Positions 25,506 to 37,281 of a stretch of DNA of 64,000 bases are shown here, piece by piece. The notes beneath the pieces were generated by a model, which searched no databases, was not told the DNA's origin, and saw nothing but the letters and a program-made list of their open reading frames with translations. The position numbers were made by a program, and so were the translations under genes. How positions within the stretch are numbered: position 1 is the first letter of the stretch; every line of letters starts with the position of its first letter. The stretch is from Sindora glabra (Eukaryota > Streptophyta > Magnoliopsida > Fabales > Fabaceae): NCBI GenBank assembly GCA_020226215.1, contig CM035233.1, positions 4,588,001-4,652,000 on the forward strand. Direction: 5' to 3'.

Positions 25506-26142
25506 TTTTTTACTATAGTGTATAAGTTCTAATTTGATAAGTTATCTAAAATAACTTATAATTTATAAGCTACTATTTTTTCAAATTTTTTTCAAATCTA
25601 TCCTTATTTTTTTTATTAATTTACAACTTATATCCTTTGTAATATAAATCTAATAATTTTTTATAAACTATAATTAATTTAATTTTAACATAATTATATC
25701 CTAATTTTAAATTATAAATATATAGAAATATATATAAATAAATAATATCATAAAATATAATTAATTATATTTTAAGTAATTATAATTTTATAATAAATAA
25801 TAAAATTAAAATGATCTAAGTAAATAAATATATAAGTTATAAAATATAATTAATTAAATATTAAATCTCATATTTTTATTTTAAATTTTAATCACACTAA
25901 TAAAATTTAATTTTAAAATAAATATAAATTATTTTATTTATATATCTATTTTTATTAATATGTCCTTTTATGTCAATTTATAATTTTAACTAGTTTAACA
26001 GCTAATTTTATAAAATACTTTAACTAATTTATCAGTTATTGACTATTAGTTATAAACTATTAGTTACCAATTAGTTTATCAATTATTAATTAAGTTATCA
26101 GCTATCAGTTATTTTCTCAGCTACTTGTATGAAACAGAGCAT

Positions 26143-28279
26143 ATGTCTTTGACCATTGTTGCCCACCAAGACATTGGATATATGATATTTTTCTTCTCCT
26201 CATCATTTCACCCAATAAAAGATTAATTGAATTTAAATTTAAATATTATATTTTTATTCTATGTTTTAAGGAAAGCTTCAATGGATTATTAAATTAAAGG
26301 ATGCATTATATGATTTCGTTAAAAACCCATAAGGTTAAAATAGTCTTTTAGTGTAAAGTTGATATTTTATTAATTTTGTGGCCATTTTAATCCGAGAACA
26401 AAAGTGTCCCGCAAGAGCTTTTAAGAAGTAATGTAACCCTCAATTTCAAATAAGTGAACATAATATTTACACATCTGATTATAAAAGTGGTGGTTATTAT
26501 CACTCATATTTTATAATTAATAATATTAATTTTTTATTTTAATATTTATTCTAATTATTCATTTTCCTCTTTAATATTAATATAAAATGAATGATAAAAA
26601 ACTAACTTAAAAATAAAAATGTATTTAATATTGTAAAGATATAATTTATCAATTCATTTCAACAATTTTCAATTATTTTACATTGCAAGTGAAAAAGGAA
26701 TGAATAATTATAATAAATACAAAAATAAGAGACTTATAATATTAGTTTTGAAATTTAAGAGATGTAATAGTCATTACCTTTATAAATAAGAGACTAAATG
26801 TTTTATTTACTCATTCTAATAGAGTTTACTTAGGCATTGTTTGTTTTTTAAGAGATAATTTTTGTAAGAAAAATTTATTTCCTTATATATGAATGAAAGA
26901 GTATCATATGTTTCTATATCTTGTGATATAAAAAAAAATGATTTCTTATGTTAGTAAAGAAAAATTACTTCTTTGTTGACAAAGAAAAAATTATTTTTCA
27001 CTAAATTCATTATATTTAATATTGAATATATCGGATATTATTTGAGTTAAAAACTCACGATAAAATAATTATTTTTTGAAAAAAATAATATTATTTTTCA
27101 TTAAATTTCCTATATTTAATATACAACATATTGGGCATTTTACCTATCTTAATAATTTATATTATAATTATATTCTTATAGAATATATTTTCTACTAAAA
27201 CGAATGAAGATTTAATTTTTTTCCTCACTGAAAATTACAAGAATGCACTTAAAAATGCTTAGAACATTCAAACTTACAACATCATTCATGTCTCCATTGG
27301 TTGTTATTAGTGGTGAATGTATGGATATTTGTTAACATAAATTGATATCTCAGTAATTTTGATCTCTCTCAAATCTAAAAAAGCTCGGACCATCCACCTG
27401 TTCTCGTAGGAATGGGCCGGTATCCATACAATATGAGATAATTATAGTTAAAAATCTATAAATAAAACTGTGTCTTATTTTCGTTGGCTGCTATCAAGGT
27501 GCTGAACCCGATCAATGTTACTCCCATAAACATTTTTTTAAATTATATATAAATTCTTAATGTAATTTAATTATAAATCCTTTTATGCTCTAATATCTTA
27601 CTAAACTAAGAATTTGTGGTGTCAATTTTTTTTTATCAACATGAAAAAGAAACAAGATAGACAGTCCTACACCAAAATCTTATTTATCAGTCATTTATAA
27701 TAGGTGAACATGTATAAGAAAATTCAAAATACCATTGCAAATTATGTTAAGAACATTATCTTGGCAACTGCCATTGCTTATCTTTTCAAAGAAATTCTTA
27801 TATAATTCCATGTGAAACTAAAATCCTAATTTAATACTTGAAGTATTTAGTTTAAATCAATTTTATTCCTAAAATAAAATTTGTATCAATTCAATTTTTA
27901 AAATTTTAAGTTCAAGTAAAATTTTAACTCCAATTTTACATGGTTAATATTTATTAGAAGGATTAAAATTTTATTTGAAAATTGTAATTTTACCTAAAAA
28001 TGTTATTAATTATTATTTTATATTTTAATTTGTAATTGGTTATATGTAATGCATAATATGTACTTAAATTATGTTTGAATGGAGAAATAGGTAATAAATA
28101 AAAAAGTCAGGTCGTAATTTAAGAATTTTGATTTAAAAAAGGAGAAAATAAAATTAAAATTAATCCATCAAAATTTGCTAATATTCTTTACTAATTAATT
28201 TATTTACTTTGATTTAGTTTTCTTAAAACATTTAAATAAAAATATCTTAATTTTCTTATTCTATTTTATTTTTTCAATT
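26143..28279. other. AT-rich intergenic DNA with a dispersed repeat
   Basis: No gene was recognised. About 26520-26830 is the second copy of the repeat at 11750-12030. A patch at about 27370-27530 is less AT-rich, but open frames are short and nothing resembles a known family or a tRNA. Confidence 0.35.
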
Positions 28280-28740
28280 CCCCTCTTCTTTCGTTTTTTC
28301 TATGACTCCCTCCCAAACACGCCGCAGAAAATTCTTAACCTTTTCGGTTAGGTCATGATATGTGGTTATAGGTGACGTGGATAATGGAAGGTGACGCGTC
28401 AGTGCTGGTGATATTTACAACGTACGAAGGAGATGTACGGGAAGCATGTGAAATGTTGGGTTAGCGGAGATGTGGGGCCAAAAGCTGTGTGAGATGAACG
28501 TGAGAGAAGCTCTTGGCTTTACGCGATTACTTCGAGAGAGAAGTTTGCTTTGTGAAGAATCTGCTGGGCCTGCAATGACCTAACTAGAATGGAGAATCGC
28601 AATGAATGATCTAAAGGGATTCGCTGGATGGCACTAAAGAGGATATAGTGGATGAGTAATACCTTCCACTTACCTTAAAATGGATTTCGACTAGGACTGT
28701 TGTGGTACGAGCGTAAAGGCCTTTCGGTCGGAATTTTCGC
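28280..28740. other. GC-richer orphan island with ACGT-core motifs
   Basis: This block has clearly higher GC than its surroundings and carries TGACGTGG, GACGCGTCA and, on the other strand, CCACGTCACC. These ACGT-core words resemble bZIP-binding promoter elements. No long open frame exists on either strand. It could be the promoter or first exon of a lost gene, or part of an unrecognised transposon. Confidence 0.35.
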
Positions 28741-28899
28741 TGATAATTTTTTTAATAATAAGAGAAATTAAATTATTATAATACATAATCAATTTTTAAT
28801 GAAAAATATAAATTTTTTGAAGAATAACAAATATAATTTAAATTAAAAACCCTTTATAATATTTTCCGATCTACTTTGCAAACTTTTCTTTTCCCTCCT

Positions 28900-29180
28900 A
28901 AATATCACAACTTTGACTAGCAAAACATTTTTCCTTTTTTTTTTGGTTCCAACATGACCTCACCATCTAAGAAGGCTTAGTCAGTCCCTAACCGATCGCA
29001 CCGTCCCAAGTGATAATGTCATGGAAGCAGACCAGTCCAACTGATTTCCCCACTTGGAATGGCACTATCGATTGGGGATTGACCAAGCTGTGATTGGTGG
29101 CACAACCATGACGGTCGAAGCTTATAAAAATCCTTCCCTTCCTTGCATTCTGTGTCGCTTCAAAGTCTCTAGATAGACAA
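28900..29180 (+). promoter_or_regulatory. Promoter-like segment with TATAAAAA, no gene following
   Basis: Balanced composition, an ATTGG (inverted CCAAT) near 29095 and a TATAAAAA at about 29123 followed by a pyrimidine-rich stretch give this the look of a plant core promoter. The next 300 bases hold no open frame or splice signals that I can support, so it may be a decayed gene start or chance. Confidence 0.3.
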
Positions 29181-29492
29181 ATGATTTCCTATATTATTTT
29201 TTTTTTAATAATCCGACTCTTGGGGTTTAGAGAACTTAACCTTATTTTATAATTATGTTATAATTTTAGAATAATTAAATTACTCAGTTAATTATGCATT
29301 TTGACACTGTTTCTTATTTTGCACTATAGTTTGATATTTAGAAATTCAATTACAATGACCTTTACTTATTTGGAAAGTTAAGAAGAAGTGCTATAAATTT
29401 TACGTTGACAGCACGATCCATTTTGATCATTTGGAGATTCAAATTCAACTAAAAAGATGATACATTGTTATTATTCAACTTAACCCAATCTT

Positions 29493-29580
29493 AATTTTTG
29501 AGCTATAAATAGAGTTCCATTAGTTAAAATGGTGCCAATTTTTGGGCTATAAATAAAGTTCCATTAGTTAAAATGGTGCC
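29493..29580. repeat. Tandem repeat, two 44-bp copies
   Basis: 29493-29536 and 29537-29580 match at all but two positions (GAGC/GGGC and ATAGAG/ATAAAG). Each copy includes GCTATAAATA or GCTATAAATAA, a TATA-box-like word. The near identity implies a recent duplication. Confidence 0.9.
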
Positions 29581-30388
29581 AAATCAAAGTCAAATATTAG
29601 CTTAAATCCATTCCAATATCTTCCATATTTTGAAATTTGTAAAACTACATCATTTCAAAGGTCAAATAATAATTAGAAGTTGCCTTATGAGATTTGAATA
29701 TAATAAAATATTTTGAAGTTTTGATTTATAAATTAGGTTTTCAGCTTTCAAATTAAGGTTCAATTCATTCTAATCCTAAGAGTTAACCAAACTTAGCGTA
29801 ATTGGGTTTTCTCCTCTAGAGATTAGATATTAGAGGTTTTATGCCTCCAAAAGGAACACAACACACAAGACAACAACTCACAATTTGCAATAGCACCTTT
29901 GTATTTCAACAAATCCAATTTTCTCTCCTCCCTCCCTCTACCTCTACACTATTACTACCTTCACTATTATCCCCCACCCTTCCCACTACTATTTGCCATC
30001 TGCCATCTTTAAAAGCTTTCTTGTTATGCTCTCTTTCTTTTGATTAGTTTTTTTTTTTTTTTTTTGCTGATAGGTTAGTTATAATGCTTGGGATTTGTTT
30101 GGTAGTTTTGTGAGAAATTTCTTAGATTTCTCCAGTAATTGGTATTTATCTTATGCTTTTGATGTATCACATAAGTATTGAAATATTTTAGAATTTGGAA
30201 TATGAGTTGAATCTATCAATTAGATGATTTAAGGTTTGATGATGGGAAGTTGGGGTTTGTTTTGTTTTGATTCAATTTGACTATGATAATTTAAGGCTGA
30301 TCAAAGTATTACAATACTTTCATTAATTTTTTATTTTGATTTTGCATTGATTTTGTTAATGTTATAATTAATCTACCCTTGGATTAGT

Positions 30389-30390
<2 letters not shown>

Positions 30391-30453
<63 letters not shown>
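30391..30453. repeat. (AT)n microsatellite
   Basis: Uninterrupted AT dinucleotide run of about 31 units. Confidence 0.95.
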
Positions 30454-30455
<2 letters not shown>

Positions 30456-30515
30456 GTTTAATTGTATAGCTAAAATTATAATAGTTAAGACTATAGTATT
30501 TTAAAATTTTACTTC

Positions 30516-30542
30516 ACACATACACACACACACACACACACA
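30516..30542. repeat. (AC)n microsatellite
   Basis: A near-perfect CA run that passes into a short TA run at its right end. Confidence 0.9.
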
Positions 30543-30618
30543 TATATATTATAATATAGGCTTATTTAAAGTAGTTGATAAATTTTTGAATAACATATAT
30601 ACATAATGCATAATAGAT

Positions 30619-30731
30619 ATGGATGTACTTGACTATAGGAAGCTGTCCAATAGGGTAAGTACTAATTGGTCGGGAATAATAGATGAATTCATTAATGGAT
30701 TGAACAAATTCATTGCACATACTTGTATATA
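30619..30731 (+). pseudogene. TNP2 transposase of element B, N-terminal piece
   Basis: From ATG 30619 the frame reads DYRKLSNRVSTNWSGIIDEF, then INGLNKFIAHTC. This fits the opening of the transposase-associated domain of TNP2 proteins (commonly ...NRxGLTDEFxxGVxxFIxHA...). It stops at the ATATA duplication (30727-30731) and resumes in the same frame at 37287. This piece is too short to call alone; the continuation supports it. Confidence 0.7.
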
Positions 30732-32741
30732 TGTAATATCTCACACTAAAATTTAAAGTTTTATAAATTTGATACTTGTGGATAATTATTTTATTTATTT
30801 GATTAATATTTAATTTTAAATTTCTCTTTCTTTTTAAAAGTTCAAAAAATATTAAAATGATATTAATGATAATATTTGAAACATATTTCTATTTTATATA
30901 TGGGTATTATTGATTTGAGGCTTGCTTAGATATTTTTACAAGGATTTGTTTTATGCATTGAAAATAATTTGGGTGATTATGGATTCAAAGATTTATGAAG
31001 TAATTTATTTGCATTTGAAATAATTATTTTAGGAATTCTAAAGTTAGTCAGGCTAATAAAAATGTATATATAAAGATATGTATAAATATATTGATAGGAG
31101 GCTAAAAACAATTGAATTAAGATTCGAAATAAAATTAGTTTCATAAAAATAAGCTTTTAAAATAAATAGATGGCTAGATTAGCTTTGATTTAAAATATAA
31201 GGTTGAGATCTTGTGGTGTAGATGAACCTAAGGTGTACCAAGAAGTGTTGTCTCAATAATTGCAGCTTATTTTAAACATTTTTCTCTCTCCATTTTTTAT
31301 TTAATATGCTGACACGCCTTTTTCTCTTTTCCTATTCCCTGACTTTCTCCCTCTCTCCCTTTCTTTTCTCTTAATTTTTGAAACCATCTTTCTTTTTTTT
31401 AAAAAAATATATATATATATACACTACTCTCAACTTTCTCTATGGAACTCTCTCTCTCTCTTGCTTATGGGTCTCTCTATCTCTATCCCTTCCCTCTTTT
31501 CTCTTTCTTATTTTCCTTACTTCAATTTCTATTGGCTAGGTTATTGTTCCCATCGCTATACGAAGGCCGTTATTACAAGGTGTCGTCTCTATCATGCGGG
31601 TTTCCTCGTTGAGCATTCAGCTGGGCAATGTTGTAGCCACAAATCAAGAACTATAACATCGTGCAACTCCTCATACGTAAGAATAACCTAGCAAGTAAGA
31701 AGAGCTAGCGAGATCATGAATGCCAAATTAGCTTAATCTCCAACCACCACACTTTGTTGTGAGCTTTTCGCAAGTTTCTAACTGGTTACCACCACTGGTG
31801 GCACACTAAGAGCCACACGATTTGGTGTTTAGGCTAATAGGGGAAATTGCATTCTTCTTCATGCACCTATGTTTTGACAAACTCCAAGTAGATACTTCAA
31901 AAGGAGGTGAACACGTTTTAATCATAAAATTTTAATATTTATGCTATTTTGATAGTTAATTCAAGAATAATCCATTTTGGGTCTTTTTTACATATGCAGT
32001 GATACATATGAAGAATACAATTTTTATGTTATAAAATGCTAAAGTAAGATGATTAAAGTAGGAATAGACTATTCTATCATATTTTTACATCAGACATATG
32101 TATGGTTCAAAGCATATATTTGAGATAGGTAACTGATAGGCTAGAAAAATATGAATTTTATACCATAAAACATTTAAATATATAAATGAATTTATTTTAG
32201 AGTATTATGTGATAATATTTTCAATGATGGTTACATATTTTAGAAAACCTATGTTGTAAGTAAATTTTCATATAGGGATGATGGCCTTACAGAAAAAAAA
32301 GTTTTATGATATATAATGTTGAAATAATATAATCAGAGTATTTCTAAATTATCATTTTCACAATATTTTAAGTATTTGAATTTGATATAAGAAAATATTG
32401 TTTTATAATATTATTCAAATGCTTGGTATAATGTTGATAAAATAAAGATTCTATTATCAAAAGTATCAAATTAATATATGTAGAATATAATTTTATCATC
32501 AAGGTGAGAGTTTCTAATAACAATGATTTTTCTGGTTCTTCATAAAAAGTTAAAGATATAAGGAGATAGGTGTATAATTATATATAGTGATATGAGTGAT
32601 AAAGTTTTGATGGTTTTATACCTTGATTTGGAAAAGTCACTATATACGAGAATTTCTAATATTTCGATAATAAGTTTGAAAATAAAGGAACACTATAATA
32701 AATCAACACTTGTACCTACGATCAAGATCAGTAGCATAAGA

Positions 32742-33107
32742 TCAAAATTTTTATGGTTGTGCTATTTAGCCATAAAAATACTAGTTGAATGGTTCTGTGG
32801 CAAAAGTAAGCATGATAAGGAAATTATTATGAGAAAAATGATCTTGTGGCATAAACAATTTTTTTTTGTCAAATGTTCACTTAGTGGCTAATAGATTCTT
32901 TTAGCCATGAAGTACAAAATGTGCACAAGATTAAAATTTTTATAGTTATACTATTTAGCCATGAAAATATTAATTGAATGGTTCTATGGCACAATGTAAG
33001 CATGACTAGGAAATTATCATGAGAAAAAAGGTCTTGTGGCATAAATAAATTTTTTTGGTCAAATGTTCACTTGTGGTTAATAGATTGTTAGCCATGAGTA
33101 TAAATGT
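32742..33107. repeat. Tandem duplication in left subterminal region of element C, about 190-bp period
   Basis: Copy 1 (from 32742) and copy 2 (from about 32934) share TTTAGCCATGAAAAT-like, TTGAATGGTTCT, AAATTATNATGAGAAAAA and GTCTTGTGGCATAAA words in order. The short frame at 32592-32891 that crosses the element end is not a gene. Confidence 0.8.
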
Positions 33108-33199
33108 GGTAAGAAAGGCATATCCATAACTAGTAGCTCATATTACTATGAATAAAATCATAGCAAAAAATAAAATAAAATAATTATAAAAATTAATAT

Positions 33200-33400
33200 A
33201 ATTAGCTAAAATAATTTTTATATATTTAAATTAAATTAATTATTTAGCAAATTTAATCAGGTGCTATCATATCTAAACTAGTTAAGATAAATCGTTGAAA
33301 CTCTATCTGTTTAGATATTATAAATTACATTTATCGGGAATTGAACCTGAATCTCTAAGTTGAGGAATGTCTTACTATTGTACTAGTTTACTTTTTTTAA
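33200..33400 (-). mobile_element. tRNA-derived SINE-like sequence inside element C
   Basis: On the minus strand an A box TAGTACAATAG (33375-33385, fits TRGYNNARNNG) is followed about 40 bases on by a B box GTTCAATTC (33338-33346, fits GWTCRANNC). This is the internal RNA polymerase III promoter of a tRNA-derived SINE. Downstream the sequence becomes AT-rich with a T-rich end near 33165-33180. It does not fold as a complete tRNA. Both ends are approximate. Confidence 0.5.
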
Positions 33401-34436
33401 TATTATAATACAATATATTTTATATAAAGTTTTAATTGATCAATTAACTTCAAAAATAAAACTACACTTAGTGACACTAATTATATAATAAAATATTACA
33501 TAAATACATATAATAAAAATACAGTAATACTAAAATATTATATGATTTTATTCTAAAAATTATTCTTTATAAACTAAATTTCTATTTATTTTGTTACTAA
33601 TTTTACTTGTATCAAATTTATTTATCTTTTATAGATATCTTATATTAATTTTATCTCTCATAAATAATTAATTCAGTTAATTTTATCCTTTTATTAATAT
33701 TTTCTATTAATTATAATTAATTGAGTTATTATAAAATAAAAGTAAAATTTTTACATCTTTCAAGTAATTTTTTATTATTTTCTAAAATTCCTTAAATAAA
33801 GGTTAAATTATATGAAATAAATATCCACACAAATCATAACTTTAAACTATTATATAGATATTTAAATTTTAATTATAAATTCAAAATTTAAAATTATTAT
33901 AAATTATTTACTTTTAATTTTTTATTTATAATATATATTATTATCATTTACAAATATAAGTTAAATCATTCGAACCTTCATAAATTTTTTGCATTAATTT
34001 CTTCTCTCATATGTTATTTATATTTGATTTTTTATTTTATTTATCAAGTCATTAACCTATCAATAAAATTATAAATGAAGAAAGTAAATTAATTAAATTA
34101 TTATTTAGAAGGAAAGAAATTATTACAAAATATCTATGAGAAATGAAATTAATATAATTGGAATTAATAATAGATGAAAGTGAAAATTTAGACTATTTAT
34201 ATATATCACTCTCTTAAATATAATTTACTTAAAATTTTTAATATAATAATTTAATTATTATTAAATTATACATAATTTTACATAATTACTATTTTCAATT
34301 TTCTAATGAAAATTTTGTTTATATTACAAGTGATGAATGTAAAACTTTATTATTACATATTTCCATAATAAAACTTCTTATAACTTATCTCATAAATTAT
34401 ACTATTTATATATAATATAATAATTTTAGTATTTTC

Positions 34437-34439
<3 letters not shown>

Positions 34440-34475
<36 letters not shown>
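34440..34475. repeat. (TA)n microsatellite
   Basis: Perfect TA run inside element C. Confidence 0.95.
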
Positions 34476-34477
<2 letters not shown>

Positions 34478-35252
34478 TCTTTGTTAACCCATTTTCAAGA
34501 ATAATGTGATGTGATAAAAATAAATGTTTATAATATTTTATACCTTGAATGATTTTTTTTAATTGATATCTTAAAAATTAGACTTGAATAACTGAATTGA
34601 AAAAATTATTATATATGTACGTATTATATATATGTATATGTAAATCCTATTAATTTTAGTTTTTGAATGCATAGAATTTAAATTGATTGAATAATTATAT
34701 AATAAAATCTTTAATATATTATAATACTTTTTTATTCATGTATATTAATTTTATTATATAAATTTAGTTAATGAAAAGTTAAATAATTATTTATTATTTA
34801 TGAAAAATAATTACATTCTAATAGATATTAAATTTGGTAATTGAATTCTTACATATCTTAAGGTTTGAGATTCAACACCTATTTCAATTATTTTAAGAAA
34901 AATAATAAAGGTACATAATTATATAATTTATGTGTAGTTCTATCATTTTACATACATTTTATGATTTAGCTAATTGAAAATATTATATTTTATAACTTTT
35001 TTATTTTGATTGATAAGGCTAATAAGTTGACTAAGTGATGGATTAGTTATTTACTAAACACCTATAATATATAAATATTTATAATTTTTATTGTATACCA
35101 TATTACAGTATGTTGCATTTGTTATAAATAATCTTTTTTATTTGTATAGTTATCAAATATAATATATTTGACTATGATTTTATTCATAGAATTAATTTAT
35201 AATATAAGTAACACTTTGTTATAGATGATTTTTTTTACTTATTTGATAGAAT

Positions 35253-35475
35253 AAGTGATACTTTACCTTGAGTAAAGTCTTTCTATAGGACAAGTAATAC
35301 TTTGCCACAAGGAATATGTTCTTATAGCTTAGTTTTATGGCACAAGTGATATTTTACCATAGATAAAATTTTTTCGTAGCACAAGTAATACTTTGTCATG
35401 GAGATTGTGTTCCTATAGTTTAGTTCATGACATAAGTGATATTTTTTTATAAATAAAGTTTTCTCATGGCATAAT
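35253..35475. repeat. Tandem repeat near right end of element C, about 90-bp period
   Basis: AAGTGATA(C/T)TTTACC-type units begin at 35253, 35344 and 35434, each followed by CACAAGTAATACTTTG(C/T)CA and TTCNTATAG(C/T)TTAGTT where complete. The third copy is partial. These are probable transposase-binding subterminal repeats. Confidence 0.75.
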
Positions 35476-37281
35476 TTTTTTAGTTTTTTGGACATTTATT
35501 TGAATTTTTTTGTTCCTATGACAAAAGGTAAAATTGTCACGATTTTTAAATTTTCATAACATAATTCATAGGCACAAGTGTTAATTTATTGTAGTGAAGT
35601 GCAAGTTTAGAATAATTAAAAAACATAGTTGGATTACCTAATTATTATTGAAAAATATAAGAAATGAGTGACACAGGAATATTATTGTATTATGATTGGG
35701 GTATGGATTTGTAATATGTGGAAAGTAAATAATTAATGATCATATAATTATAATTTATCTTTGTAAATGGTGATATTATGAGAAAAATATGAAAAGATGA
35801 ATATAGATACTTCAAAACTTCTAAGGGTGGATCAATGTTACTAGTGAGTATATATCTTACCATAGATTAATATTTTAATAAAAGATAGGTTAGATGTTGT
35901 GAATTATATTTATTTTATTGATAGTATGGATTTTATTTTAATGTATTTATATATATATAATTATGTGTAAATTCAATTCTATGGTATAAATAAAATAGCT
36001 ATTGGAATGAACATTAAATGATCAAAGTACGCAACAAAAGCAAGGTGGTGATATTTCTACTTAATGATGAATTGTGATTGAATTTCTATGATATCAATAT
36101 GTCATGATTATGTGGGTGAACATGAGAACATTATTATATATATATATATACACACACACACTACTATATGTTTGATATTACTTTATGACAAATTAGTTAT
36201 CTTATTTTGAGGTTCTTACAAATAATTATGATATGAGAGTTGAACTCTTTTGTACATATTACTTGTGAGTTATACTAACAGTGACATTGAAAATTGCAAA
36301 TTGTAATTGAGATATGATGTAAAAGTTAGATAGAAAATTTTCAACAAATAGTTATAAAAGATAAAGGATTGATTTGAGAGTTAGATGGGAAATTCCTAAC
36401 GAATAATTGAGAAAATATTGTATTGACTTAAAAACCAAAAGTAGCTATATGTATGTTTATTATAACTAAATGTGATATATAATATGATAATGAAAATTAT
36501 CTGTGATTGGATGTTATTACTAGTGTGATTGAAATGATATATCTGTGTTCAAGCATTAATAGTTATTTGTAATTCTGATATCTACTCATAATGGGTAATA
36601 TGTGATATGATAGTGATGTTATATATTATCAGATAGATGATATCTCTATGAATCGTATGTGAGATACAAAGTTAAGTTATGTACAGGAGAACTCCTATTT
36701 TAGGGCATGGTTCCATATGTTTTAGAAATTTAGGAAAAATGAGTTTGTTAATATTTTAATATTAGTATATATTTAACCTACAAATATTAATTATAAAATT
36801 GATCTTTGCTAACTAATAGTAGATGTAGGTTCATTGATTTTTTGTAACTCACTTCATCTTATTTTTAATATTTTCAAGTTAAGATTCAAGTCTTGTAATA
36901 TCTATGGAGAATCAAGACTAACTTGCTAAAGGATTTAACAGTTAAGATCAGAATTAGCATTGAAATAAAGATTTGTTAAATTATATGATATGATGAATTA
37001 ATTGTATATGTATAAGTTTGAAACTAGATTGTACAAAATGTTTGTTGCTGTCATATTTGGAAATAATATAGGTTTTATATTTTAGGGTGTGTGTGGCCCT
37101 TGGGATGTATCCAAAAACATGAGAGACTTTGTCCATCTTTCCATAAAAATTTAAAGTAAAATTTTAAGTCTCCCTTAAAAATTTAAAAACTCCTGTTAAA
37201 TAGAAAAGGTGAAAAGTATTAAAGTTTGTAGAAATCAGTATTGAGACCCGTGCTGATCATGATCAAATTTAGGTTGTGACA

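Larger units (their letters stand above)
16126..25520 (+). mobile_element. Complete CACTA (En/Spm) DNA transposon, element A
   Basis: The left end is CACTAAAAGAAAAAGAAGC (16126) and the inverted right end CACTATAGTAAAAAAGGCC (25520). A 3-bp target duplication TAT lies at 16123-16125 and 25521-25523, the length expected for CACTA elements. Subterminal arrays of a GACGACAATGTCGTCGCT-type motif fill both ends. Between them lie a TNP2-type transposase gene and a second En/Spm gene of the Transposase_24 type, both on +. The total is 9395 bp. Both genes are destroyed by stops, so the copy is intact in outline but not autonomous. Confidence 0.93.
16009..26141. mobile_element. Older inverted-repeat element that hosts the 9.4-kb CACTA insertion
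   Basis: The left boundary reads GACTCTGTTTTATACA (16009-16024) and the inverted right boundary TGCTCTGTTTCATACA (ending near 26142), so the outer ends are imperfect inverted repeats. The inner sequence on both sides of the CACTA is built of AACTTATAAGTTA-like words. The base triplet TAT flanks both outer ends, but this is weak evidence in such AT-rich DNA. Without the CACTA the host would be about 0.74 kb, a plausible non-autonomous element; its superfamily is uncertain. Confidence 0.4.
29181..30618. other. AT-rich interval before the TNP2-B start
   Basis: Contains the 44-bp tandem repeat at 29493-29580, a pyrimidine-rich stretch with a 68-codon open frame of low-complexity composition (29841-30047), a poly(T) run at about 30047-30065 and two microsatellites. 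The missing left end of CACTA element B should lie here or upstream but was not found. Confidence 0.4.
32691..35596. mobile_element. Non-autonomous CACTA transposon, element C, inside the LTR
   Basis: The left end is CACTATAATAAATCAACACT (32691) and the inverted right end CACTACAATAAATTAACACT (35596); the match continues for several bases further (TTGTACC and TTGTGCC). Length is 2906 bp. No transposase is visible. GAA precedes the left end and AAG follows the right end; the loss of one G would reconcile them as a 3-bp duplication. The subterminal regions are built from tandem copies (32742-33107 and 35253-35475) rather than the GTCGTC-type motif of element A, so it belongs to another CACTA family. 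Confidence 0.85.
30732..37281. mobile_element. Solo-LTR-like insertion (TG...CA, 5-bp duplication ATATA) inside TNP2-B
   Basis: The insertion begins TGTAATATCTCACAC and ends GGTTGTGACA, with TGT/ACA ends. ATATA occurs at 30727-30731 and 37282-37286. Five bases is the duplication length of LTR retrotransposons. Without the CACTA inside, it is about 3.64 kb. No gag, protease, reverse transcriptase or integrase is recognisable, so a solo LTR is the simplest reading. Near 31405-31425 an A-rich and TATATATA stretch is followed by a CT-rich leader, which could be the LTR promoter and transcript start; if so, transcription runs on +. A non-coding LTR-flanked element is the alternative. Confidence 0.75.

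Noticed and set aside
32592..32891. 99-codon open frame on +
   Set aside because: It crosses the left terminus of CACTA element C and lies partly in a tandem repeat, so it is not a gene.
33330..33390. Possible tRNA gene from A and B boxes
   Set aside because: The two boxes are present, but no acceptor stem or anticodon arm can be drawn around them, so a SINE-like element fits better.
36150..36170. CACTACTATATG as a possible left end for element B
   Set aside because: It is the end of a CA microsatellite, lies inside the LTR, and does not match the right terminus beyond CACTACTA.
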